A stretch of 9,965 nt of DNA from Gammaproteobacteria bacterium (GTDB lineage Bacteria > Pseudomonadota > Gammaproteobacteria > GCA-001735895). Each line of letters opens with the position of its first letter. The first letter of the stretch is position 1. The position numbers were made by a program, and so were the translations under genes. This document shows, in pieces, positions 1 through 6,901 of the stretch. The notes beneath the pieces are model-generated. The model did no database searches, had not been told where the DNA came from, and was given only the letters and a program-made list of their open reading frames with translations. The stretch is from assembly GCA_027293245.1 (NCBI GenBank), contig JAPUFZ010000276.1, forward strand, positions 1 through 9,965, in the 5' to 3' direction.

Positions 1-514
1 AGTAGCCACGATTGCGGATACCGAGTTGTGAGCGTACTGATAGTAAATGAACCTGGCGACCACCCTTTCCAGCGGAGATCTGATGCCCGGCGACAGCCTG
101 TGCAAGAAACATGGCCGATTTAAGAGTGATCCGATAAACTTCGTCGTAGGCTTCTTCGGTGACATCCAGCAACGGTTCTTCGCGCTGGATACCGACACAA
201 TTCATCAGGATATCTATACCACCGAACTGATCGGCTAATTGGTCAACACCGTCGCGAATCGCATCAACCGATTCCACGTCGATAGCCATGCCTTCGGCAC
301 CGAAACCAGCAGCACTTATTTTTTTTGCGAGCAGCTGGGCTTTTTCGAGGCTACGCCCTGCCACTATTACTTTGGCACCATGCAATGCCAGACCCCAGGC
401 GATGGCCTCGCCGATGCCGCCGTATCCACCCGGAACAAATGCAACCTGGCCGCTAAGATCAAAAAGGCCGGTCAACTCAGTGGTAAAGTCGATCTCTGGG
501 GTAATGGTATCCAC
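1..514 (-). CDS. Short-chain dehydrogenase/reductase (SDR), C-terminal part beyond left edge
   Basis: NAD(P)-dependent oxidoreductase of the classical SDR type, possibly acting on a sugar acid or polyol. The visible 171 residues start at a GTG (512-514) preceded by AGGAG at 9 nt, 24 nt after the stop of the upstream SDR gene, so the two are probably co-transcribed. A Rossmann glycine motif PGGYGGIG lies at residues 28-35, an Arg (R54) after the second strand suggests NADP preference, NCVG at 105-108 replaces the usual NNAG, and the candidate catalytic Ser is S159. The Tyr and Lys of the active site would lie just past the window edge. Oddities: Pro replaces Thr before the glycine motif, and T130 sits where classical SDRs carry the active-site Asn. 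The GIQREEPL stretch recalls gluconate 5-dehydrogenase-like SDRs. Family is confident, substrate unknown. There is no in-frame ATG near the start; a GTG start explains why a scan limited to ATG would miss it. Confidence 0.85.
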   Translation of the reverse strand, partial: MDTITPEIDFTTELTGLFDLSGQVAFVPGGYGGIGEAIAWGLALHGAKVIVAGRSLEKAQLLAKKISAAGFGAEGMAIDVESVDAIRDGVDQLADQFGGIDILMNCVGIQREEPLLDVTEEAYDEVYRITLKSAMFLAQAVAGHQISAGKGGRQVHLLSVRSQLGIRNRGY

Positions 515-538
515 GAAAATATTCTCCTGGGTTGGGGC

Positions 539-1282
539 TTAATCGAGATGCAGGCCACCGTTGATATCGATAATTTCACCGGTAATAAATCCTGCTAGTG
601 GCGAAGTCAGGAAGCGAACCACATGGCCAATTTCTTCGGCTTCACAGAAGCGTCCAACCGGAATGTCGCGTAACAATTTCTGACGTTGTTCATCGCTCAG
701 CTGTTCTGTAACCATCGGCGTTTTGATATAGGCCGGCGCAATACCGTTAACCGTAATGCCCTGGCTGGCGCATTCGCGGGCAAGAGAAAATGTCAGTGCC
801 CCCATGCCGCCTTTAGAGGCAGTGTATGCGGTTCCAGCGGTAAGGCCGCCCGTTTTCATAGCCAGCGAGCAAATGTTGATAATTCGCCCCCAGCGCTTTG
901 TGCGCATACCCGGTAGGCATTCTCGGCTGAGGTAGAAACAGCCATCCAGGTTTACACTCATGAGCTTGCGCCATTCTTCTGTTGTCGTTTCCACCGCCTT
1001 ATTGTTAGTGAGCAGCCCGGCATTGTTGACCAGCACTTCGACTTCACCGTGATCTCGGCACAGTCGTTCGCATACCTCGCCTACTTGCTCGGGGTCACTG
1101 ATATCGAGAGCCACGGGTATGGCATTGCTACTAATCTCGGTAGCCAGGGTATCAAGACGGCCCTGGTCGAGGTCAATCATGGCGACTCGAAGGCCATCCT
1201 CGATCAGTGCCCGGGTCACCGCCATCCCTACAACGCCTGCTGCACCAGTCACTATCGCCAGTTTACCTTCTACCCTACCCAT
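539..1282 (-). CDS. Classical SDR-family oxidoreductase (3-oxoacyl-ACP reductase/sugar dehydrogenase-like)
   Basis: Soluble NAD-type dehydrogenase of 247 residues, the normal length for classical SDRs. Visible motifs are TGAAGVVG (12-19), an acidic residue D37 after the second strand (favours NAD over NADP), NNAG (86-89), N111 in VNL, catalytic S139, Y153 and K157 (YTASK), and a C-terminal GEIIDINGG typical of the family. The frame is open further upstream, to an ATG at 1336, but I chose the ATG at 1282: it has AAAGG 8 nt upstream, the protein then begins right at the first Rossmann strand, and the predicted promoter would start transcription near 1336. It follows the short ABC ATPase gene and precedes a second SDR gene by 24 nt. 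The full catalytic tetrad implies an active enzyme. The substrate is not deducible; a secondary alcohol of a sugar, polyol or acid taken up by the adjacent transporter is a reasonable inference. Confidence 0.9.
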   Translation of the reverse strand: MGRVEGKLAIVTGAAGVVGMAVTRALIEDGLRVAMIDLDQGRLDTLATEISSNAIPVALDISDPEQVGEVCERLCRDHGEVEVLVNNAGLLTNNKAVETTTEEWRKLMSVNLDGCFYLSRECLPGMRTKRWGRIINICSLAMKTGGLTAGTAYTASKGGMGALTFSLARECASQGITVNGIAPAYIKTPMVTEQLSDEQRQKLLRDIPVGRFCEAEEIGHVVRFLTSPLAGFITGEIIDINGGLHLD

Positions 1283-1342
1283 CAAATATACCTTTAGAGT
1301 TGTCGCCTGGAAGCCCACGATTGGCGAGCTGACCATTGATTC

Positions 1343-1370
1343 ATTATAAGCACAAGCGGGGCGATTCCAA
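1343..1370 (-). promoter_or_regulatory. Predicted sigma70-type promoter for the SDR gene pair
   Basis: On the minus strand a TTGGAA -35 (1365-1370, 4 of 6 consensus bases) and a perfect TATAAT -10 (1343-1348) are separated by 16 bases. The site lies between the stop of the ABC ATPase gene (1374) and the SDR start (1282). Transcription would begin near 1336, leaving a leader of about 54 nt. This suggests that the two SDR genes can be expressed separately from the transporter operon. Confidence 0.5.
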
Positions 1371-1373
1371 CAC

Positions 1374-1994
1374 TCACGCTACGTCGACGAGGCGGCCAAG
1401 ATAGTCGCGCACCGGCTCCAGTTCAACGAGTTTGTCAAAATCATCCGCAAGCGTCAGGCTGCCATCACGGACAAAAATGTAGCGCTCGCAAACTTCGCGC
1501 ATGATATTAAGATGAAACGGTTCATTCGGGTGCAGGCAAACGAATACCAACCGACCTTCGCCGCGCAGCTTGCGGAAAAAGTCGAGCATAAAACCAATAT
1601 AACCGTCCTGGGTATTGAATTGCGGTTCGTCGAACAAATGCACCATCGGGTATTCGCAGTCGGCCGGTTGCATCATAAATTTTGGACGGGTGCGGTGAAA
1701 GCTGCGTACCTGATAAGACTGGTGGTAATGGATTGCCAGGCGATCGCGCTCGTCGTAACGTACATCGTGAATATTCTGCCCCATCACCATGACTCGACCC
1801 GAGCTTGGCAAATTGCTGCCGGTGATCAGCTCGAACAGCGTGGTTTTCCCCGACCCATTTGGCCCCATCATACCTACAATCGCAGGTTCCTCGATGCTAA
1901 AGTTTGCTTCCAGCGAGAAGGTGATTCGTTTATTGATCAGGCCGCGCGAATACTCTTTGCGCAGATTATCAACCTCGAGAAATGGCACACTCAT
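1374..1994 (-). CDS. Short, signature-less ABC ATPase-like protein
   Basis: A 206-residue relative of ABC-transporter ATPases. Walker A GPNGSGKT is at 44-51, a possible Q-loop glutamine at Q92 (or Q95), Walker B MVHLFDEPQ at 117-125 with D122 and E123, and a histidine at the H-loop place (H155). The helical subdomain is almost absent: only 30 residues separate Q92 from D122, against 73 between the equivalent positions of the neighbouring LivF-like protein, and no LSGGQ or related motif occurs. The frame is continuous and the termini are intact, so this looks like an evolved form rather than a frameshifted remnant. The ATG has AGGA 9 nt upstream, inside the end of the LivF-like gene, whose stop is 3 nt away, so the two are probably translationally coupled. 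It may be a regulatory or accessory ATPase of the transporter, or a nucleotide-binding protein without transport function. ABC fold is confident, role unknown. Confidence 0.8.
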   Translation of the reverse strand: MSVPFLEVDNLRKEYSRGLINKRITFSLEANFSIEEPAIVGMMGPNGSGKTTLFELITGSNLPSSGRVMVMGQNIHDVRYDERDRLAIHYHQSYQVRSFHRTRPKFMMQPADCEYPMVHLFDEPQFNTQDGYIGFMLDFFRKLRGEGRLVFVCLHPNEPFHLNIMREVCERYIFVRDGSLTLADDFDKLVELEPVRDYLGRLVDVA

Positions 1995-1997
1995 TAT

Positions 1998-2696
1998 CTA
2001 TATTCCTAACAGGCTGATACGCTTGGCGTCATCTTCGAGCAGTGTACGCGCCGGGCCATGATGAACGATCCGACCCATATCCATAACGTACACCCGGTCA
2101 CAGACTTCGAGGGCGCTGAGTGCATTTTGCTCCACCACCAGCACCGCAATACCTTCTTGCTTGAGGCGGGTAATGGTTTGCATAACATCCTGAACGATCT
2201 TTGGCGCCAGGCCTTGCGACGGCTCGTCAAATAACACTAATCCCGGCGATCCAAGCAACGCTCGAGCGATCGCTGTCATCTGCATTTCACCGCCGGAGAG
2301 GTTTTCACACTCTCGATGCAGCAGGTACTCCAGCGGGCTGAATATCTCGAACATTTCACCCATATTCCATTCTCGAAAGCGTGTTTTTTTGGCGGCTATC
2401 GACAAGTTACGCTCCACCGTCAGGGTCGGAAATATGCGGCGGTCGTCTGGGACCCAGCTTACACCGGCGCGGGTAATCTTGTGCGTGGCCTCGTGGGTTA
2501 TGTCGACACCGTCGAATTCAATCCGTCCAATACTAGCTGGGGTTAGTCCCAGAATTGACCGAAGTGTCGTGGTCTTGCCAGCACCATTGGGTCCGAGCAG
2601 CCCAACTACCTCGCCTTCTTCAACATTCAGCGACAGGCCGAACAACGCCTGGGTCTCACCGTAGAAGGTCTCTATGGAGTCGATATCGAGGATCAC
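1998..2696 (-). CDS. livF: Branched-chain amino acid-type ABC transporter ATPase, LivF-like
   Basis: One of the two cytoplasmic ATPases that power the HAAT/Liv-type importer encoded by the adjoining genes. With the start chosen here the protein has 232 residues: Walker A GPNGAGKT (35-42), VPDDRRIFP at the Q-loop place (83-90, as in LivF proteins, where VPEGR is usual), signature LSGGE (133-137), Walker B LVLFDEPS (153-160), and VEQN (188-191) where other ABC ATPases have the H-loop, which is normal for LivF. I chose the GTG at 2694-2696 because it overlaps the LivG-like stop as GTGA, has GGGAAAG 5 nt upstream, and gives the family-typical N-terminus ILDIDSIETFYG. Another GTG at 2729 would add 11 residues that the family lacks. 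The symbol indicates family only; the solute may not be an amino acid. Confidence 0.92.
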   Translation of the reverse strand: MILDIDSIETFYGETQALFGLSLNVEEGEVVGLLGPNGAGKTTTLRSILGLTPASIGRIEFDGVDITHEATHKITRAGVSWVPDDRRIFPTLTVERNLSIAAKKTRFREWNMGEMFEIFSPLEYLLHRECENLSGGEMQMTAIARALLGSPGLVLFDEPSQGLAPKIVQDVMQTITRLKQEGIAVLVVEQNALSALEVCDRVYVMDMGRIVHHGPARTLLEDDAKRISLLGI

Positions 2697-3436
2697 GCCA
2701 GCTTTCCCAGGTTGGACGATTGTACCCACTTGTTGGCGCGCAATTCATCCGGCGTACCACGGGTGATGACCTGGCCCCAGTGAATAACCGCGATATTGTC
2801 CGCGAGCCCAAACAGAAACTTCATGTCGTGTTCGATGATCACTATTGTATAGGCGTGCTTGAGCTCGAGTATGAGCTCGGACAGGCGGGCGGTGGCATCG
2901 ATTCCGAGTCCCGAGGTGGGCTCATCCAAAAATAGCAGGCGTGGTTCAGTGGCCAGCGCCACACCGATTTCCAGGGCTCGGCGATCCCCGTAGGGCAGGC
3001 TGCCGGCATTTTCGTAAGCCTTGTCTTGCAAACCGACCTGTTCGAGTACCACCGCCGCCTTGTCCATCGCAGCAACGTCGGCGGCCACGCGGCGAGTCAT
3101 GTTAAATCCGCGGTCGCGCACCTGCGGCACAGCAATCAGTACATTTTCAATTACGCTGAAGTCATCGAACAAATTCATAATCTGAAACGATCGCGATATG
3201 CCCTTGCGAGCGATGGCACGCGGCGTCATCCCGGTGATATCCTGACCATCGAAAAGTACCTTGCCACGATCAGGCTTATAGCGGCCGGTCAGGACATTGA
3301 AACAGGTGGTCTTACCGGCGCCGTTTGGGCCCATGATGCCACTGAGTTGACCGGCCTCGAATGAAAGATTGATTTCTTCGAGTACTACCCGGTCACCAAA
3401 TCGTTTGTGTAAATGTTGTGCTTCAAAAAGTGCCAT
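2693..3436 (-). CDS. livG: Branched-chain amino acid-type ABC transporter ATPase, LivG-like
   Basis: Partner ATPase of the LivF-like protein, expected to form the nucleotide-binding heterodimer beneath the two permeases. The 247 residues carry Walker A GPNGAGKT (36-43), Q-loop Q85 in SRSFQ, a LivG-style signature LPYGDRR (147-153, family LSYGxQR), Walker B LLFLDEP (167-173) with catalytic E172, and H-loop H203 in IIEHDM. All key residues are present, so it should hydrolyse ATP. The ATG is 8 nt after the stop of the LivM-like gene; the Shine-Dalgarno (GGTAG) is weak and partly formed by that stop codon, pointing to coupled translation. The 3' end overlaps the next gene by 4 bases (GTGA). Compared with typical LivG (about 250-260 residues) it is normal. 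Confidence 0.93.
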   Translation of the reverse strand: MALFEAQHLHKRFGDRVVLEEINLSFEAGQLSGIMGPNGAGKTTCFNVLTGRYKPDRGKVLFDGQDITGMTPRAIARKGISRSFQIMNLFDDFSVIENVLIAVPQVRDRGFNMTRRVAADVAAMDKAAVVLEQVGLQDKAYENAGSLPYGDRRALEIGVALATEPRLLFLDEPTSGLGIDATARLSELILELKHAYTIVIIEHDMKFLFGLADNIAVIHWGQVITRGTPDELRANKWVQSSNLGKLA

Positions 3437-3444
3437 GGCATTTT

Positions 3445-4452
3445 CTACCGGGTGACCGGTTTTTTATCCCCGTCAGTAGATGCATCGCCACGTTTGATAA
3501 ATCCCTGCCATGCACCGGCAATGCCCTCGGGCTTGAACATCACCATAGCCATAAACATCAGCCCATACCACAGCAGCCAGGTCTCGGTGGCCGATCCAAG
3601 CAGATCACGCGCCAGGAAATACACGGCAGCTCCGATCACTGGACCCCAGAAACTGACCATACCGCCACCAATAAGCACCATCATTACGATGAAACCGGAT
3701 GCATGTAAACTCATCACATCGGGGTAGGCGCTCTCCTGGGCCATCGCGAACATCCCGCCAGCCAGACCGGCGAGCGCCGTTGACAGAGTGAAGACCGACC
3801 ATTTGTATAGCCAAACGTTGTAGCCGATAAACCCGGTACGCATTTCGTTCTGCTTGATGGCTTTGATCACTGTTCCATACGGAGAATGGACCAGGCGCCA
3901 CAGTCCGATCACCACTACCACGAAAAGCGCCAGTACAAAGTAATACAGAGCCTCATTGCTACTCAGGCTGAAGCTGGCAAATCCAATGTTCAGGTCCGGC
4001 CGTGGGATATTCAACAGACCGTCTTCGCCTCCGGTAACAGTGTGCCATTTTATCGACAGAAACCAGAATACCTGGCCGAACGCGATGGTCAGCAACGCGT
4101 AGTAAATACCTCGCCGGTGCGACAGGAATGCCGCGACGATAGCCCCGCCGAGCGCGGCAAAAAGAATGGCGCAGATTAGTCCGAGCCAGATACTTTCGGT
4201 GATATGTAATTGTGACAGTCCAAAAGCGTAGGCGCCGATACCGAAATAGGCGCCGTGCCCGAATGAGGGCAGGCCTGTGTACCCTAGTAACAGGTTGAAT
4301 CCGAGGGCGTAGACCATCCAGATCACGATTTCCACGCCCAGGTACTGGTAGAGACCGACGCTATCGATCCAGAACGGCAAACTGACCAGTATGGCGAAAG
4401 TGATCAGCATCGGACGAGTGATCCAGGCACCGAACCCGGTATTGTTATTCAT
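3445..4452 (-). CDS. livM: Branched-chain amino acid-type ABC transporter permease, LivM-like
   Basis: Inner-membrane permease subunit of the Liv-type importer, 335 residues. It is strongly hydrophobic with many membrane segments (for example about 16-31, 40-58 and 87-110), the LivM family stretch GYTGLPSFGHGAYFGIGAYA (57-76), TVTGGEDGL (138-146) and a C-terminal MFKPEGIAG. I chose the ATG at 4452: it is 4 nt after the LivH-like stop and has TTGGAG about 10 nt upstream. The open frame extends to a GTG at 4500 inside the LivH-like gene, but those 16 residues are charged and unlike the family. The C-terminal tail after the last membrane segment is short and polar, as usual. Together with the LivH-like protein it forms the translocation pathway. 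Family assignment is secure; solute unknown. Confidence 0.93.
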   Translation of the reverse strand: MNNNTGFGAWITRPMLITFAILVSLPFWIDSVGLYQYLGVEIVIWMVYALGFNLLLGYTGLPSFGHGAYFGIGAYAFGLSQLHITESIWLGLICAILFAALGGAIVAAFLSHRRGIYYALLTIAFGQVFWFLSIKWHTVTGGEDGLLNIPRPDLNIGFASFSLSSNEALYYFVLALFVVVVIGLWRLVHSPYGTVIKAIKQNEMRTGFIGYNVWLYKWSVFTLSTALAGLAGGMFAMAQESAYPDVMSLHASGFIVMMVLIGGGMVSFWGPVIGAAVYFLARDLLGSATETWLLWYGLMFMAMVMFKPEGIAGAWQGFIKRGDASTDGDKKPVTR

Positions 4453-4456
4453 CGAG

Positions 4457-5386
4457 TCAGTTCTCCAACATGCTTTTCTTGCCAAACAACCCTCTGGCAC
4501 GAAAAGTGATGACTACAATGAGCAGCAGATACATCGACATCAGTGACCATTCCGATGCATAGGCACCGGTAATTCCCACAGTCAGTCCGACCAGCACACC
4601 GGCGATTACCGCACCCACAAAACTGCCAACACCACCGAGCACAATAATTAGAAATGCAGGGATAACCGCATCCACTCCGACGTGTGGACGCAAACCCCAG
4701 ATTGGTGCCATGATAATGCCAGCCAGGGCCGCGAGGGCGACTCCAAATGCAAATACATACAGTCGTAGTTGACTCAAGTTGATGCCCAGGGCTCGCACCA
4801 TTTCACTATCGTGCGCCCCCGCCTTGATGATTGCACCGTAAGGTGTACGCTCAAGGAACAACCACACCAGGATAATGGCGGCGACCGAAAATCCTGCCGC
4901 GAAGAAGCGATAGGTGGACCAGATCAACCCATTCCAGATAAAGGCGCCGCTAATCGCAGGGGGTGTTTGCAGGAACTGTTCGCCCGATCCCCAGCCAATC
5001 CGAATTAGCTCTTCGATCACCATTGCGGCACCGAATGTAAGTAACAAGCCAAATAGAGGGTCTTTCCCATAGGTACCGCGCAGGCACAGCTCCAGTAGCA
5101 TTCCAACTAAGCCCACCGCTATGGGCCCCAGCACCAGGGCGAAACTGTAACGAGCACCTGCTGGCAAACCAACATACCAATCACCCAGGGGCCCAAACCA
5201 GCCTGGCTCCACGCCTATTATCATCATCGCAAAATATCCACCCAATGCGAACAGCGAGCCATGGGCCAGGTTGATGACTTCCATAACTCCGACAATCAGC
5301 ATGAATCCGAGTGCTATCAGGGCAAATAACAGGCCAAGCGCAATTCCGTTGACCAGATGCGGTGTCAGATTGATCAGGAAATCCAT
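4457..5386 (-). CDS. livH: Branched-chain amino acid-type ABC transporter permease, LivH-like
   Basis: Second inner-membrane permease subunit of the Liv-type importer, 309 residues, normal length. The sequence is a series of hydrophobic segments, with the hallmark GVMEVINLAHGSLFALGGY (33-51) near the N-terminus and, towards the C-terminus, GLRPHVGVDAV followed by FLIIVLGGVGSFVGAVIAG, the region that contacts the ATPases in this family. The ATG at 5386 is the only reasonable start because an in-frame TAA lies a few codons upstream, yet no Shine-Dalgarno precedes it: the bases before it are CCCGATACCCTC. It follows the binding-protein gene after 109 nt that contain a strong hairpin, and runs into the LivM-like gene with a 4-nt gap. 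Lower expression than the binding protein is likely from this arrangement (inference). Confidence 0.93.
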   Translation of the reverse strand: MDFLINLTPHLVNGIALGLLFALIALGFMLIVGVMEVINLAHGSLFALGGYFAMMIIGVEPGWFGPLGDWYVGLPAGARYSFALVLGPIAVGLVGMLLELCLRGTYGKDPLFGLLLTFGAAMVIEELIRIGWGSGEQFLQTPPAISGAFIWNGLIWSTYRFFAAGFSVAAIILVWLFLERTPYGAIIKAGAHDSEMVRALGINLSQLRLYVFAFGVALAALAGIIMAPIWGLRPHVGVDAVIPAFLIIVLGGVGSFVGAVIAGVLVGLTVGITGAYASEWSLMSMYLLLIVVITFRARGLFGKKSMLEN

Positions 5387-5426
5387 GAGGGTATCGGGTT
5401 AAATCGCGGGTTATCAATCGGGTATC
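5387..5426 (-). repeat. Three imperfect CCCG-containing repeats ahead of livH
   Basis: Immediately upstream of the LivH-like start the minus strand reads three related units, TACCCGATTGA, TAACCCGCGATT and TAACCCGATACCC, in tandem over about 38 bases. They occupy the place where a ribosome binding site would be expected. Function is unknown; they may be chance low-complexity sequence or an element affecting translation. Confidence 0.35.
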
Positions 5427-5427
5427 A

Positions 5428-5454
5428 CGCCTGGCGGTTAGGTTCCGCCAGGCG
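5428..5454 (-). promoter_or_regulatory. Perfect 10-bp hairpin between binding-protein gene and livH
   Basis: CGCCTGGCGG (5428-5437) is the exact reverse complement of CCGCCAGGCG (5445-5454), with a 7-base loop. It lies in the 109-nt gap after the binding-protein stop. There is no T-run on the 3' side in the direction of transcription, so it is unlikely to be a simple intrinsic terminator. Known ABC operons often carry such structures to protect the binding-protein message from 3' exonucleases and to lower expression of the membrane genes; that role is inferred here. Confidence 0.65.
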
Positions 5455-5495
5455 CTACCTTGTTTATCTGCGCAAACTTTGCAATCAACAGCCGA

Positions 5496-6791
5496 TTAAG
5501 GCTCGTAAACGGGGGTGTCTGCGAAAGACTCCAGATTGCAGGTTGCTTCAGCTTTGGCGTCAGCCACTTTCATTGGCGCGCTGTTGCTGACGATTTTAAA
5601 CATGTCATCCTTATCTGAGCTACCGACATTGGCGGTTGCCAGGTAAACGGTTTGCTGCATTTGATGGGTTTTGGGATTCATAAACGCGTCGTGGTGCTGC
5701 ATCCGGTCGGCGGCCGAAACCTTGAGTTGTTCGAGCTGCTTGATGACCGCGTGGTTGTTAGTGGTACCAGCAGCCTCGATGGCACTCAATAATGAGTGGG
5801 TTGCCATATAACCGTTGTAAAAAACGTTACCGGGCACTTTCATCTTGGTGTCGGGATACATATTCTGGTATCTGGCCACGAAATCGATCACTCCTGGCAG
5901 ATCTAACTTGTAGTACCAGGTAGTGCCAAACACGCCGAACAGGTTGTCCGTCGGAAGACCATAGACATCCGGCCAATCCTGCTGATTATTGATCCAGGCA
6001 GGGTTCTGACCCATACCGAGTTGAGCAACCTGCTGGCGCAAGGCTTTCTGATCATCGCCACCAACCGCGGCCGCTACTACCTGGGGCTTGTCCTGCTGGA
6101 TTTTCAGTAAGATCGACGAGAAGTCGCGGGTACCCTGAGGTACCAGGATTTCACCAATGATTTTGCCACCGGCTTTTTCCACCAGTGCTTTGGTCGCGCT
6201 TGCGGTGTTATGACCCCAGACGTAGTCGTTGGTAACCAGTTGCCACTTTGTACCATAAGAGTCTATGGCGTTGGACACCGCAGCCTGTGCAAAGTTGGCG
6301 CCATTACCGTCCCAGACGAATTTGACGCGATGGCAGTTTTTCCCCGACTCGGTCGGTGAGCTGGAGTTGGTATTGAGATAAATTACTCCATTTTTCTGTG
6401 CTACCTGCGATATAGCATTGGCCACGCCGGAGCTTACCGCGCCGATCATGAATGACACCTTATCGCGGGAAATCAGACGCTCAGCCACGCGACTGCCAGT
6501 AGCCGGCGTAGTTTCCGTGTCGATATGAATAAACTCGATCTTGCGACCGAGCACACCACCTTTGGCATTGAATTCGGCGATTGCCATCTTCATGCCACGA
6601 CGATCCGAGGCGCCGCTATTGGCGTACTGACCGCTGGCATCAGAAGTGATACCTATGACGATTGGGCCCGTACCGGCCGCTGCTACCGATACCTGAGCGA
6701 CGTAGGCACCCAGCATCGCAGCCGCGATACCGATTATTGCCCGGTGCATTGGCCCGGTTTTTTTAGATAGTCCTGCTTGTTGAATGCTCAT
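5496..6791 (-). CDS. Periplasmic substrate-binding protein of Liv-type ABC transporter (Peripla_BP_6-like)
   Basis: Periplasmic solute-binding protein that delivers substrate to the LivHMGF-like complex, 431 residues. The N-terminus has the form of a Sec signal peptide: basic K10, K11 and R17, a hydrophobic run at about 18-35, and AAA before G40, giving likely cleavage after A39. No lipobox cysteine is present, so it should be soluble. The mature protein starts PIVIGITSDASGQYANSG, typical of the family's first strand and ligand-binding loop, followed by RRGMKMAIAEFNAKGGVLGRKIE. Two cysteines, C153 and C418, could form a disulfide. The ATG at 6791 has GAGGA 9 nt upstream, the best ribosome binding site of the operon; a second Met (M15) is less likely because it lacks such a site. 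The family binds amino acids, amides, urea and aromatic acids among others; I cannot assign the ligand. Confidence 0.92.
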   Translation of the reverse strand: MSIQQAGLSKKTGPMHRAIIGIAAAMLGAYVAQVSVAAAGTGPIVIGITSDASGQYANSGASDRRGMKMAIAEFNAKGGVLGRKIEFIHIDTETTPATGSRVAERLISRDKVSFMIGAVSSGVANAISQVAQKNGVIYLNTNSSSPTESGKNCHRVKFVWDGNGANFAQAAVSNAIDSYGTKWQLVTNDYVWGHNTASATKALVEKAGGKIIGEILVPQGTRDFSSILLKIQQDKPQVVAAAVGGDDQKALRQQVAQLGMGQNPAWINNQQDWPDVYGLPTDNLFGVFGTTWYYKLDLPGVIDFVARYQNMYPDTKMKVPGNVFYNGYMATHSLLSAIEAAGTTNNHAVIKQLEQLKVSAADRMQHHDAFMNPKTHQMQQTVYLATANVGSSDKDDMFKIVSNSAPMKVADAKAEATCNLESFADTPVYEP

Positions 6792-6829
6792 AATGTTTTT
6801 TCCTCATAATTACTCGTGGGACATACGGG

Positions 6830-6858
6830 ATTTAAATAGAGCGCCTATTGCTTTTCAG
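6830..6858 (-). promoter_or_regulatory. Possible promoter of the transporter operon
   Basis: On the minus strand CTGAAA (6853-6858) and TTAAAT (6830-6835) are 17 bases apart, each matching 4 of 6 consensus positions, in the 110-nt gap before the binding-protein gene. Other registers around the TATTTAAAT stretch are possible. The gap alone makes a separate promoter plausible, but the match is weak. Confidence 0.35.
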
Positions 6859-6901
6859 ATTTAGGCTATCGGGGTGTCCCTCACACTCCCCGTGCTCGAA
6901 T

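Noticed and set aside
47..598. Plus-strand open frames at 47-238 and 239-598
   Set aside because: They lie opposite the GTG-started SDR, whose translation shows clear family motifs; the plus-strand products resemble nothing and lack ribosome binding sites.
1283..1336. N-terminal extension of the SDR to the ATG at 1336
   Set aside because: No ribosome binding site precedes it, the extra 18 residues are outside the family pattern, and the predicted transcript starts at about that point.
6871..6891. GC-rich inverted repeat (GGGGTGT ... ACACTCCCC) after the beta-hydroxyacid dehydrogenase stop, as a terminator
   Set aside because: The stem is imperfect on the transcribed strand (an A-C mismatch or a bulge), and no T-run follows, so I cannot support a terminator; read-through to the transporter genes remains possible.
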